DNA of 20,506 nt from Candidatus Delongbacteria bacterium (GTDB lineage Bacteria; UBA4055). Made by a program: the position numbers and the translations under genes. Location: positions 1 to 20,506 of the forward strand of contig DMTS01000108.1 in NCBI GenBank assembly GCA_003477045.1, given 5' to 3'. Positions within the stretch are counted from its first letter, which is position 1; the number at the start of each line of letters is the position of its first letter. This document shows positions 7,028 to 15,609 of this stretch, piece by piece. The notes below the pieces were generated by a model. That model was not told the origin of the DNA, made no database searches, and saw nothing but the letters and a program-made list of their open reading frames with translations.

Positions 7028-8788
7028 GTGGAAAAAAAATGGGAATATCCGAATGAGTTAGACTCCAGCTTAATTGAAAATTTGAAGAACCAGACAGGAT
7101 TGCCGGAAACAGTTATAAGACTTTTGGCAGCCAGGAATGTTGCAACAAAGGAAGAGATCGAGCTGTTTCTTTATCCTGAAAAGGCAAGTTATCATGAGCC
7201 GTTTTTACTAAAGGATATGGACAAGGCGGTAAGCAGAATAACCGAAGCTCTTGTGAACCGCGAGAAAATTGAAATATGGGGCGATTACGATGTTGACGGA
7301 ATAACTTCTACAGCCATGTTGTATCTCTTTTTCCTCAAATGGCTGGGGCTTAAGGTCGAGTATGTAATACCCAACAGAGAATCGGACGGATACGGATTAA
7401 GCAAAGCAGGAATAAAGACTGCTTATGAGAACGGAATAACTTTAATAATCACAGTTGACTGCGGAATAACTTCGGTCAACGAAGTCGAATACGCGAAATC
7501 TCTAGGCGTTGATGTGATAATCACGGATCATCACGAGCCGGACAAGGAATTGCCGGGCGCTTTCGCAATAGTCGATCCGAAAAGGACCGACTGCACTTAT
7601 CCTTACAAGCATCTTGCGGGAGTCGGTGTGGCTTTTAAACTGATACAGGGTGTTCTAATCAAGAATGACATGCCTCCCAAAATCATCTCCGAATTCATAG
7701 ATATCGCCACTATCGGCACTGCAGCTGATATAGTTCCTCTGATCGGTGAGAACAGAAAAATTGTTTCCGAAGGATTGAGACATCTCGAAAACTGCAAGAA
7801 CGTAGGAATTTCTGCTTTATTGAAAAAACTGAATTTTTATCAGAAGAAAATTAAGGTAAGCAACATACTTTTCGGGCTTGCCCCGAGACTGAATGCGGTT
7901 GGAAGAATGGGTGATGCCAACAGGGCAGTTAAGCTTCTTTTAAGCAATGATCCTGTTGAGGCCGCTCAGATAGTGGAAGAGCTTGAAACAGAAAATAAAA
8001 GAAGGCGCGAATTCGATACCGACACGCTGGCGGAAGCTATAAGAATAATTGAAGATCAGGATCATTTTGACCCTGTCCATGATAAGGCAATTGTCGTTTC
8101 AAATGAAAACTGGCATGTGGGTGTTATCGGAATTGTTGCTTCAAGGCTGGTCGAGAAATATTACCGGCCAAGTGTTGTAATTTCTATAAACAACGGGGTC
8201 GGGAAAGGTTCCTGCAGGAGTATTCCGGGCGTAAACATTTATGATGTGCTTACCGAATGTTATAAGCTTAACCTTCTTGAACAGGAAAATTTCGGAGGCC
8301 ATGACTACGCAGCGGGGTTCGAGATCGACAGCAAGAATATACCGGCTTTCAAATCAAAATTTAATGAAATAATAAAAACAAATATTCCGGTTAAAGATTT
8401 TGATCAGCTTTTGAAGATCGATCTGGAAATAAAATTTGAAGACATTAATTCGGAACTTATTGAAAAACTCAACATGTTCGAACCGTTCGGCACATCAAAC
8501 GAACAGCCGGTCTTCGCTTCCGATAATATTGAGATATCGGGCGAGATCAAAATAGTCGGCAATAAATCCGACGGATATTATAAAAAGCAGAAAGTAAAAG
8601 AAAATCATCTTAAACTTAAACTGAAGCAGAATGACAGAATATTCGAAGCGATCGGGTTCAATATGGCCGACAAGTATGATAAGATTAGCGAGATCAGGTC
8701 AAATTTGAAAATAGCGTATTACATCGAAGAGAATGTGTGGAACGGCAATTCCTACATTCAGCTTAAGCTTCAGGACATAACGGTCTGA
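7028..8788 (+). CDS. recJ: Single-stranded-DNA-specific exonuclease RecJ
   Basis: This is a cytoplasmic 5'-to-3' single-strand DNA exonuclease used in recombination, mismatch and base-excision repair. The 586 residues match the usual RecJ size. The DHH phosphoesterase motifs are intact: GDYDVDG (residues 85-91), TVDCGIT, the name-giving DHH (D167-H168-H169), and DPKR soon after. The DHHA1 nucleic-acid-binding part has GGHDYAAGF (423-431). A C-terminal OB-like region (about 455-586) completes the enzyme. The start is a GTG with only a weak AGG upstream, and no in-frame ATG lies nearby. It follows the exported-protein gene by 51 bases. Confidence 0.95.
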   Translation: MEKKWEYPNELDSSLIENLKNQTGLPETVIRLLAARNVATKEEIELFLYPEKASYHEPFLLKDMDKAVSRITEALVNREKIEIWGDYDVDGITSTAMLYLFFLKWLGLKVEYVIPNRESDGYGLSKAGIKTAYENGITLIITVDCGITSVNEVEYAKSLGVDVIITDHHEPDKELPGAFAIVDPKRTDCTYPYKHLAGVGVAFKLIQGVLIKNDMPPKIISEFIDIATIGTAADIVPLIGENRKIVSEGLRHLENCKNVGISALLKKLNFYQKKIKVSNILFGLAPRLNAVGRMGDANRAVKLLLSNDPVEAAQIVEELETENKRRREFDTDTLAEAIRIIEDQDHFDPVHDKAIVVSNENWHVGVIGIVASRLVEKYYRPSVVISINNGVGKGSCRSIPGVNIYDVLTECYKLNLLEQENFGGHDYAAGFEIDSKNIPAFKSKFNEIIKTNIPVKDFDQLLKIDLEIKFEDINSELIEKLNMFEPFGTSNEQPVFASDNIEISGEIKIVGNKSDGYYKKQKVKENHLKLKLKQNDRIFEAIGFNMADKYDKISEIRSNLKIAYYIEENVWNGNSYIQLKLQDITV

Positions 8789-8859
8789 TGTAAAATCATT
8801 AACAATATTTTTCTTGTATTTAATTACTTTATATTATAAATTAATTGTAATGTAACTTT

Positions 8860-8903
8860 ACCCGCGCGGGTGCAATGCGGGTCAGGAACTGCCGAGTTAT
8901 AAT
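8860..8903 (+). promoter_or_regulatory. Palindrome and -10-like element before the cyclase gene
   Basis: In the 131-base gap after recJ, a perfect 12-bp palindrome ACCCGCGCGGGT (8860-8871) stands out in A+T-rich sequence. It is followed by a perfect TATAAT (8898-8903) ahead of the cyclase start at 8920. No clear -35 accompanies it. The palindrome would cover roughly -50 to -40, a position suited to a regulator-binding site, but that role is inferred. Confidence 0.4.
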
Positions 8904-8919
8904 TTTTCCGGAGAGAGTG

Positions 8920-11900
8920 ATGCGTAATCTGGTCCCTGAGAGAGTAGTCAGAAATCTGATGTCCGGCAAGCATAAAGATACATATAAGTGTTTCTCTATG
9001 TTCGTTGATGTTTCAGGTTTTACAAAAACAACCGAAGCCTTGATGAAGCACGGTCAGGAAGGCGCAGAAGTTTTGTCGGATATACTCAGATATCTATTTG
9101 ACACTACGGTTTCAGCGGTTTATAACAGGGGCGGCTATGTTACAAAATATGCCGGTGACGCATTTACTGCGCTGTTCGACGAAGGTGAAGATCCTATAAA
9201 GACAGCGGCGAACGTTCTTGATTCAGCCGTGATTACTAACAGATTTTTTGCAGAAAACAATATTTTTAAATCAAAATTCGGTGATTTTGAATTCGGCGTT
9301 AAAGTTGGGCTCGCTTATGGGGAATGCAGCTGCGGTATCGTTGGCAGCGAAGACGAGAAAACGTATTATTTCAGCGGAAGCGCTGTCGATCTATGCGCAA
9401 TGGCCGAGCATAATGCCCAAAAAGGTGAAATATGGCTGTCCGAAACTATTTATCCGTTCATTTCAGGCTATCTTGAAGAGACAACAGGATCGGAACTTTA
9501 CGGGCAGAAGTTTTATAGAGCTGTCCGGACAGGCAGGATAAATCCTCGGATAATTCAATACGCGGCAACTGAATTTGACAAAAAATATATTTACAGGCTT
9601 TCAGGTAAGCTGGAATCTGAGTTTCCTGTCGGCGAATTCAGGGACATTATTTCCGTCTTTATTTCTTTTGAAGGCGACGGGATATTAGAAAAGCTGATGA
9701 AGCTTCTTTATGAACTCAAGGAAACTTACGGAGCTTCACATCCCGTTCTGGATTTCGGAGATAAGGGAGGAAATATTCTTCTGTTCTTCGGTGCCCCGAT
9801 CTCCTATGAGAATAACGCCTACAGAGCCCTTACTTTTACGCTCAAACTTTTTGAAGACTCAGTAGATTATGGCCTAAAACTCAGAGCCGGTCTTGCGAAG
9901 GGAGTGGTTTACTGCGGCTTTAACGGTTCAGATCTGAGAAACGAATTTACATGCTTGGGAAACACAGTAAACCAGAGCGCAAGGTTCATGATGAAAGCGG
10001 AATGGGGTCAGATACTTACAGATAGAGAGCTTTCTATGAGCGAAGGTTTTATTTTAGAACACCTAGCTGATATTTTGTATAAAGGCAGAGAGGGATTGAT
10101 CCCAACTTATATTCTGAAAGCTAAAGCTGAGGTGAAGGACATATTCTTTAAAGGGAACTTTATCGGCAGAGAGAAGGAAAAAGAGAAGTTAAGAAAATTC
10201 ATAACACCTTTATTTTCCGGAAAGAACTGCGGAGTTATATATATTGACGGTGAACCGGGTATTGGAAAGTCCAGACTTACAAATCAGATAAGGCAGGAGT
10301 TTACAAAAGAAAAAGATACGACCGAAAGCAAAATGAACTGGTTCTATTTTTCCTGCGAAGAAATTATTCGTGAGCCCTACAATCCTTTTAAATATTTTTT
10401 CCATAGATTTTTTGATTTTGAAGAAAATTCAGACCTGCTTAATGCTGAAAAGTATGAAAAGAAATTAAATAGGATATTGAGCCTGATAAAAAGCAAAGAT
10501 ATCAGGGATAATCTTCAAAATTACAGAGGCTATCTGTCATATTTTCTGGATCTGAAAGTTACAAATCCGGATATACTGGCAGAAGAACCAAATGAAAGAC
10601 AGAATTCTGTAACTCTGAGCTTAATATATTTTTTTAAAACTTTCTGCGAATACTCTCCTCTTGTTTTCGAAGTTGACAACGCAAGTTATCTTGACAGCGA
10701 TTCTCTTAAGCTGTATTCAAGATTAGCTATAGCTTTAAATAAATGTCAATTTGCGATAATCTTCAATTGCCGGTATAAAGATAACGGAGATGCTTACGAT
10801 TTCGGATTTGTAAAAAAGAAAAGGGTGCCTGTCAAACCGCTTAATAAATCAGAATTTAAAGAACTTGTAAAAGACAGGCTGAAACTTAAAACAGTTCCAA
10901 AAGAAACGATCTCAGCACTTGATGACAAAAGTAGAAGGAATCCTCTCTTTCTTGAACAGATGGTGATCTATATCAAAGAGAACAAAGTTTTAGATTCAAA
11001 GAACAGAATAATAGATGTCTCAAGCCTGCCGAACGGCATCAATCAGATCATACTGGCAAGGATCGATAAGCTTGAGTCGAATTTGAAAGAACTTTTAAAA
11101 ACAGCGGCCTGCATTGGAAATGAGATCCCTGTCGATCTGCTTTCTTATTTGTTCAGAAGTAAGTACAAAAATATTGAAAAATTTCTCGTCGAACTTGAAA
11201 ACGAAGATATAATTATCCTTTTTACGGAGATCAGTTATCTTTTTAAATTCGGTGTTATAAGAGATGTGATCTACGATATACAGCTAAAGAAGATCCTGAG
11301 GGACATACATGAGCAGATAGGATTGGCGATAGAAAAAATTCATACTGATTCGCTGGACAAGTATTATCCGGTTCTCGCATATCATTTTGAGAATGCCGAA
11401 AACACAAATAAGGCTTTAGATTACCACAAAAAAGCGGGTTACCAGGCTAAAGAAAATTATCATAACGAACAGGCTTTAAAGCATTTCGATAAAGCTGAAT
11501 ATTTTATATCTGCTAAAAATGGCATTAACGAAGATGGATGGGTAAAAGCTGCCTCAAATATCGATCCCGATCAGATCAAATGCTATATTGAAATAAATTT
11601 TGAGAGATTCCATTTTTATTTTGCAATATTGCAGAATATCCAGAAAAGCTCTGAAATAATGGATTCAGTTTACGGGATGACAGAAAAACTCGGCGATAAC
11701 AGGCTGTTATCAATGTCTATGATAGAACAGAGCCTTATTCTGAGCCATAAAGGGAAATACGATGAATCAATAGCTCTTCTTCATAATGCAATTAAGATAT
11801 TAAGCAATCTTGAACTGCAATATAAAACATCCTTATGTCTTTTAAACATAGGTAAAAATTACTTTATGTCAGGGCGGTTCGATCAGGCTATAAATTTTTA

Positions 11901-12603
11901 TGAACAGGCTCTCGAGAATTCGGCAAAAATTCAGGACAGGTACGAGAGAGATAAAATAAGAGCAAAAATATTCGGCGACCTCGGTATTGCCAACGATTAT
12001 GCAGGGAATTTCGAGAAAGCGCTGGATTATTATAACAAACAGCTCAAACTGACGGAAGATCTGAATCTGAAGATAGATAAAGCGGGCGCGGTCGGCAATA
12101 TAGGAATAGTTTATCACATGACAGGAAACCTACAGAAAGCAAAAGAATATTATGAATTGAAACTTAAACTGAGCGAAGAGCTGGGATTGAGACTGGATCT
12201 GGCTCAGATACTCAATAACATGGGTTTTCTGTATAAAGATCTGAAGAACTATAAAAAAGCAGTTACTTACCATAAAAAAAGTTTTTCTCTAAGCAGCGAA
12301 CTAAATGATCACAACACAATGGCCGCAGCTTCAGTTAACCTCGGACATGTTTACAAGATTCAGGAATTATTTGACAAGTCTGAACAAAATTTCTTAAAGG
12401 GTATAAAAATTGCTGAAGATTATGGATTCAGGCATTTAGTTGCAGAAGGCATGATCGAATTATCCGATCTTTATTTTATAAAAGGCGAAAATGCTGCTGC
12501 TTTGCAATATGTCGATCAGGGTTTGAAAGCCGCAAAAGAGATCGGATTTTCGGAGTACATTGAAAAAGGGACCGAAGTTTTTGAGAAAATTAATTCAAAA
12601 TAG
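8920..12603 (+). CDS. Soluble-adenylyl-cyclase-like protein: two cyclase domains, P-loop ATPase, TPR repeats
   Basis: This 1227-residue cytoplasmic protein probably makes a cyclic nucleotide, most likely cAMP. Cyclase domain 1 (about 20-190) has both metal aspartates, D30 in FVDVSGFT and D80 in KYAGDAF, and K76. It lacks the transition-state pair (VDLCAMAEH where VNxAAR is usual). Domain 2 (about 235-400) lacks the first aspartate but keeps K282 in GDKGG and the Asn-Arg pair N351/R355 in VNQSAR. Together they would build one active site, as in mammalian soluble adenylyl cyclase. A P-loop NTPase follows, with Walker A GEPGIGKS at 444-451. Several TPR-like helical repeats fill about 815-1220. 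I chose the ATG at 8920 because GGAGAG (8910-8915) precedes it. An earlier in-frame ATG at 8875 has no ribosome site. The fibre operon begins 75 bases downstream. Confidence 0.85.
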   Translation: MRNLVPERVVRNLMSGKHKDTYKCFSMFVDVSGFTKTTEALMKHGQEGAEVLSDILRYLFDTTVSAVYNRGGYVTKYAGDAFTALFDEGEDPIKTAANVLDSAVITNRFFAENNIFKSKFGDFEFGVKVGLAYGECSCGIVGSEDEKTYYFSGSAVDLCAMAEHNAQKGEIWLSETIYPFISGYLEETTGSELYGQKFYRAVRTGRINPRIIQYAATEFDKKYIYRLSGKLESEFPVGEFRDIISVFISFEGDGILEKLMKLLYELKETYGASHPVLDFGDKGGNILLFFGAPISYENNAYRALTFTLKLFEDSVDYGLKLRAGLAKGVVYCGFNGSDLRNEFTCLGNTVNQSARFMMKAEWGQILTDRELSMSEGFILEHLADILYKGREGLIPTYILKAKAEVKDIFFKGNFIGREKEKEKLRKFITPLFSGKNCGVIYIDGEPGIGKSRLTNQIRQEFTKEKDTTESKMNWFYFSCEEIIREPYNPFKYFFHRFFDFEENSDLLNAEKYEKKLNRILSLIKSKDIRDNLQNYRGYLSYFLDLKVTNPDILAEEPNERQNSVTLSLIYFFKTFCEYSPLVFEVDNASYLDSDSLKLYSRLAIALNKCQFAIIFNCRYKDNGDAYDFGFVKKKRVPVKPLNKSEFKELVKDRLKLKTVPKETISALDDKSRRNPLFLEQMVIYIKENKVLDSKNRIIDVSSLPNGINQIILARIDKLESNLKELLKTAACIGNEIPVDLLSYLFRSKYKNIEKFLVELENEDIIILFTEISYLFKFGVIRDVIYDIQLKKILRDIHEQIGLAIEKIHTDSLDKYYPVLAYHFENAENTNKALDYHKKAGYQAKENYHNEQALKHFDKAEYFISAKNGINEDGWVKAASNIDPDQIKCYIEINFERFHFYFAILQNIQKSSEIMDSVYGMTEKLGDNRLLSMSMIEQSLILSHKGKYDESIALLHNAIKILSNLELQYKTSLCLLNIGKNYFMSGRFDQAINFYEQALENSAKIQDRYERDKIRAKIFGDLGIANDYAGNFEKALDYYNKQLKLTEDLNLKIDKAGAVGNIGIVYHMTGNLQKAKEYYELKLKLSEELGLRLDLAQILNNMGFLYKDLKNYKKAVTYHKKSFSLSSELNDHNTMAAASVNLGHVYKIQELFDKSEQNFLKGIKIAEDYGFRHLVAEGMIELSDLYFIKGENAAALQYVDQGLKAAKEIGFSEYIEKGTEVFEKINSK

Positions 12604-12677
12604 TGGTCTGCGTCACATTTTAGTAATCTATATCTTGTTATATTTATCTCATTGTTTTAGAAAGTGAGGAGGAGAAT

Positions 12678-14120
12678 ATGCTGTTCTTAAAAAAAATGAT
12701 CGCCATTATACTTATCGCGTTATCGGCAAGCCTGGTATGCGAAACGCTCTTCGAAGTCAAGGATGCCTCAAACAACAAGGTTCTTGATGTTTCTACAGAC
12801 GGACTCAGAGTAATGAATCTTGGGGATACACTTATGGTGATAAGCTCTTCAGCCATAAAAGCCAATATTAGAGAGAGTGCGAACAAAGCTCTATCAAGGA
12901 CTTTCAGCGTGACAACAACTTCAGCAAAGGGGAAAGGACTGATAAATGCTCTAGAAGTGGGTACAAGTTCAACAACAATGAGCGCTCCTGACGGAGAATA
13001 TACTAATTTCAGTCCGCTTAATATTTTTATGGGACTGGAAGCAGGAGCCTCGATAGGACCAGGTAAATACAATGTAATGCTCGGAAATTATGCCGGTAAC
13101 GGTACAGTTGGTGTCGATGATTTCAGTTACTACGGATGGTCAAATACTTTCTTAGGTGAAAGTGCCGGACGGTATGCAACGAACAGCACTCATAATGTGT
13201 ATATCGGTAAAAGCAGTGGTGCCTATAGCGCAGATGGCGGAGACAACACATTTATTGGAACTCTTTCAGGCCAGAACAATAATGGTTCAGCCAATACATT
13301 CATCGGGTCTTCATCAGGTGGTAACGGTTCAGGAACAGGATCCAGTAATACATATCTCGGTTACCTTTCAGGAGCCTACACTACAAGCGGATCATCAAAT
13401 CTTATGCTGGGTGACAGAGCTGGATACAATATACGAGCCGGAAGCAATAATGTAAGTCTTGGTTTCAGAGCCGGATATTCAAATCAGGCAGGCGTTGGGA
13501 ATGTGTTGATAGGCTACGAAGCCGGATTCTCTGAAACGGGTTCGAACAAGCTGTACATTGCAAATTCAAGCACATCGACCCCCCTGATCGGAGGAACTTT
13601 TCCCAATACGGATCTTACTTTTACTGCAAACACTGTTACTGTAAACCACACATCGGGTATTTCAAACGGGCTTTATATAAAAAATGCATCATATTCCAAC
13701 AATTGGCATTTTTACCAATACTCAACAGGCGGATTATATTTGTATTACAACGGAATTCAGAGAGGATTCTGGAATTCAACTACAGGTGTATATACTCCAT
13801 ATGCAAAAGAAGCGAAAAACAGTGTTGAAGATATCGAATTGGTAACAGACAAAGTTATGAAGCTTAACCCCAAGAGATATAATTTTACGACTCAAAAAAG
13901 CGGAGATTTGAAATATATAGGTCTGATAGCTGAGGATCTGAATAAAATATTTCCTGAATTCGTGTTTTTCAATGATGAAGATAATTCATATTCGGTGGAT
14001 TATGCCGGATTGAGCGTGGTGGCAATTCAGGCTATAAAAGAGCAGAAATTGCTCATAGATCAACAAGAAAATAGAATCGAAAAACTCGAAGAGCTTGTTC
14101 AAAAGCTTTTGGAGAAATAG
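12678..14120 (+). CDS. Fibre paralogue 1: secreted repeat protein with degenerate S74 chaperone domain
   Basis: This 480-residue protein is the first of five paralogues. A signal peptide leads to the mature start ETLFEVKD. An N-terminal module of about 90 residues follows, then ten N-x-[FMY]-[ILM]-G-x-x-[AS]-G repeats (residues 115-288). After NKLYIANSS and GTFPNTD comes a C-terminal peptidase S74-like domain (about 376-480) with GLIAEDLNKIFPEF and a terminal coiled coil. S74 domains fold trimeric fibres and then cut themselves off at a Ser-Asp motif. Here the motif is replaced: A376-K377 stand where Ser-Asp is expected and the LKKN segment is disrupted, so self-cleavage is unlikely. AGGAGG precedes the ATG. 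The 74 bases before the gene hold only weak -10-like sequence, so it may share the cyclase transcript. Confidence 0.85.
   Translation: MLFLKKMIAIILIALSASLVCETLFEVKDASNNKVLDVSTDGLRVMNLGDTLMVISSSAIKANIRESANKALSRTFSVTTTSAKGKGLINALEVGTSSTTMSAPDGEYTNFSPLNIFMGLEAGASIGPGKYNVMLGNYAGNGTVGVDDFSYYGWSNTFLGESAGRYATNSTHNVYIGKSSGAYSADGGDNTFIGTLSGQNNNGSANTFIGSSSGGNGSGTGSSNTYLGYLSGAYTTSGSSNLMLGDRAGYNIRAGSNNVSLGFRAGYSNQAGVGNVLIGYEAGFSETGSNKLYIANSSTSTPLIGGTFPNTDLTFTANTVTVNHTSGISNGLYIKNASYSNNWHFYQYSTGGLYLYYNGIQRGFWNSTTGVYTPYAKEAKNSVEDIELVTDKVMKLNPKRYNFTTQKSGDLKYIGLIAEDLNKIFPEFVFFNDEDNSYSVDYAGLSVVAIQAIKEQKLLIDQQENRIEKLEELVQKLLEK
13020..13541 (+). repeat. Ten in-frame 17-residue repeats in fibre paralogue 1
   Basis: Ten diverged copies of about 51 bases encode units opening with N-x-F/M/Y/S-I/L/M-G-x-x-A/S-G. 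Most units are 17 residues. The second is 24 residues with a Tyr-rich insert, and the last is 15 residues ending in ETGS. Confidence 0.85.
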
Positions 14121-14146
14121 TCGTTATGGTTTAAAAGGAGGGTTTT

Positions 14147-15583
14147 ATGAGAAGAATATTTTTTATTTTGCTTACTGCAGTTTTGTTTTTGAATTCAGAA
14201 ACACTCTTTGAAGTCAAGGATGCTTCAAACAACAAAGTTTTGGATATATCCACTGACGGGCTCAGAGTAATGAATCTTGGGGATACCCTGATGGTAATAA
14301 GTCCGAGCGCTGTAAAAGTAAATCTTGATAACAGTGCAGGTAAAGCGCTGTCGAGAACTTTCAGCGTGACCACTGCAACATCAAAAAAAGGTTTTACTAG
14401 TGTACTTGAAGTTGGCACTGAATCAACAACTATGAGAGAAGGCGACCTGGGACAAAGATACACAAATTTCAGTCCAGACAATCTTTTTCTGGGATTACAA
14501 GCAGGGGTGAACACTGAAATAAACTACACATATTCATGGGGAATAAATAACGTCTTCATGGGCAACTATGCAGGAGTATTAAACGAGATAGGTAGCGACA
14601 ATATTTTTATGGGATTTAATGCCGGTAATAAAAATATCCATTCCAGTGACAACATTTTCATAGGCAGTTATGCAGGATATAATACTGATTCTGATGACCT
14701 TCCTCCATTTGGAAGTATGAATATATTTATAGGCACAAGATCAGGCTACAGCAACCTTGACGGCTATGACAATGTCTGTATAGGTAACGAGGCCGGGGAG
14801 GCCTTTACAGGTTCAAGCCAGAATGTATTTGTCGGAGGATATGCAGGTAACGCAAGTACCACAGGTGCAAATGCTCTGGTAGGCAGTTTAGCGATGTATC
14901 GTAACACAACAGGAAACCACAATGTTGTTCTGGGAGCGGAAACAGGATACAACAACCTGACCGGTTCAGGTAATGTTTTTCTCGGTTATCAGTCCGGCTA
15001 TAATGAAACAGGCTCAAATAAACTTTATATTTCTAATTCAAATACATCCACACCGATCATAAAAGGAACATTCCCGAATACGGATCTTGCTTTTACTTCA
15101 AGCATCGTTTCAGTAGTCCATCCCATGGGCGAAACCACAAATGGACTAAAAATACAGTCTTCATACAATTTAAATACTGATTCCTGGCATTTTTATCAAC
15201 AGACAGATGACGAGTTGGGTTTGTATTATAATACAGGATTAAGAGGCTCCTACAATATAACAACAGGTGTATATACTTCAGTATCGGACAGAAAGCTGAA
15301 AAAAAATATTGAGAATCTTAAAAATTTGTCTGATAGAGTAATGAAGCTTCAGCCCGTAAGTTATAATTTTATCAGTCAGAAAGACGAAGAAAAAAAATAT
15401 TTAGGTCTGATAGCTCAGGATGTGGAAAAATTGTTTCCTGAATTTGTCAACTACAATGAAGAATCAGACACATACACTTTGGACTATGCAGGATTGAGTG
15501 TAGTGGCGATTCAGGCTATAAAAGAGCAACAGAAAAGAATTGAAAGGCTTGAAGAGCTTGTTCAAAAACTTTTGGATAAATAA
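14147..15583 (+). CDS. Fibre paralogue 2: secreted repeat protein with S74 chaperone domain
   Basis: This 478-residue secreted protein has a signal peptide (about 1-18, ending LNS), a mature start ETLFEVKD, the shared N-terminal module, ten repeats (112-288), the linker NKLYISNSN and GTFPNTD, then an S74 intramolecular chaperone domain from residue 380. The catalytic dyad is present as S380-D381 and K385 in SDRKLKKN. Established behaviour of the family is trimeric fibre folding followed by autocleavage before that serine. QDVEKLFPEF and AIQAIKEQ are typical S74 core segments. Strong AAGGAGGG precedes the ATG and the gap from paralogue 1 is 26 bases. The last codons are nearly identical to those of paralogue 1. 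Function is inferred as a surface fibre or adhesin. Confidence 0.88.
   Translation: MRRIFFILLTAVLFLNSETLFEVKDASNNKVLDISTDGLRVMNLGDTLMVISPSAVKVNLDNSAGKALSRTFSVTTATSKKGFTSVLEVGTESTTMREGDLGQRYTNFSPDNLFLGLQAGVNTEINYTYSWGINNVFMGNYAGVLNEIGSDNIFMGFNAGNKNIHSSDNIFIGSYAGYNTDSDDLPPFGSMNIFIGTRSGYSNLDGYDNVCIGNEAGEAFTGSSQNVFVGGYAGNASTTGANALVGSLAMYRNTTGNHNVVLGAETGYNNLTGSGNVFLGYQSGYNETGSNKLYISNSNTSTPIIKGTFPNTDLAFTSSIVSVVHPMGETTNGLKIQSSYNLNTDSWHFYQQTDDELGLYYNTGLRGSYNITTGVYTSVSDRKLKKNIENLKNLSDRVMKLQPVSYNFISQKDEEKKYLGLIAQDVEKLFPEFVNYNEESDTYTLDYAGLSVVAIQAIKEQQKRIERLEELVQKLLDK
14480..15016 (+). repeat. Ten in-frame 17-residue repeats in fibre paralogue 2
   Basis: Ten units open with N-x-F-x-G-x-x-A/S-G, with longer units where loops are inserted. 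The eighth unit is degenerate (NALVGSLAM), and the last is 15 residues ending in ETGS. Confidence 0.85.
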
Positions 15584-15609
15584 TTTTAAGAGTTTAAACG
15601 GAGGGTTTA

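Noticed and set aside
8875..8919. Longer N-terminus for the cyclase protein starting at the ATG at 8875
   Set aside because: There is no ribosome site before 8875, the added 15 residues overlap a TATAAT, and GGAGAG is ideally placed before the ATG at 8920. The shorter start also matches the usual short N-terminus before the cyclase domain.
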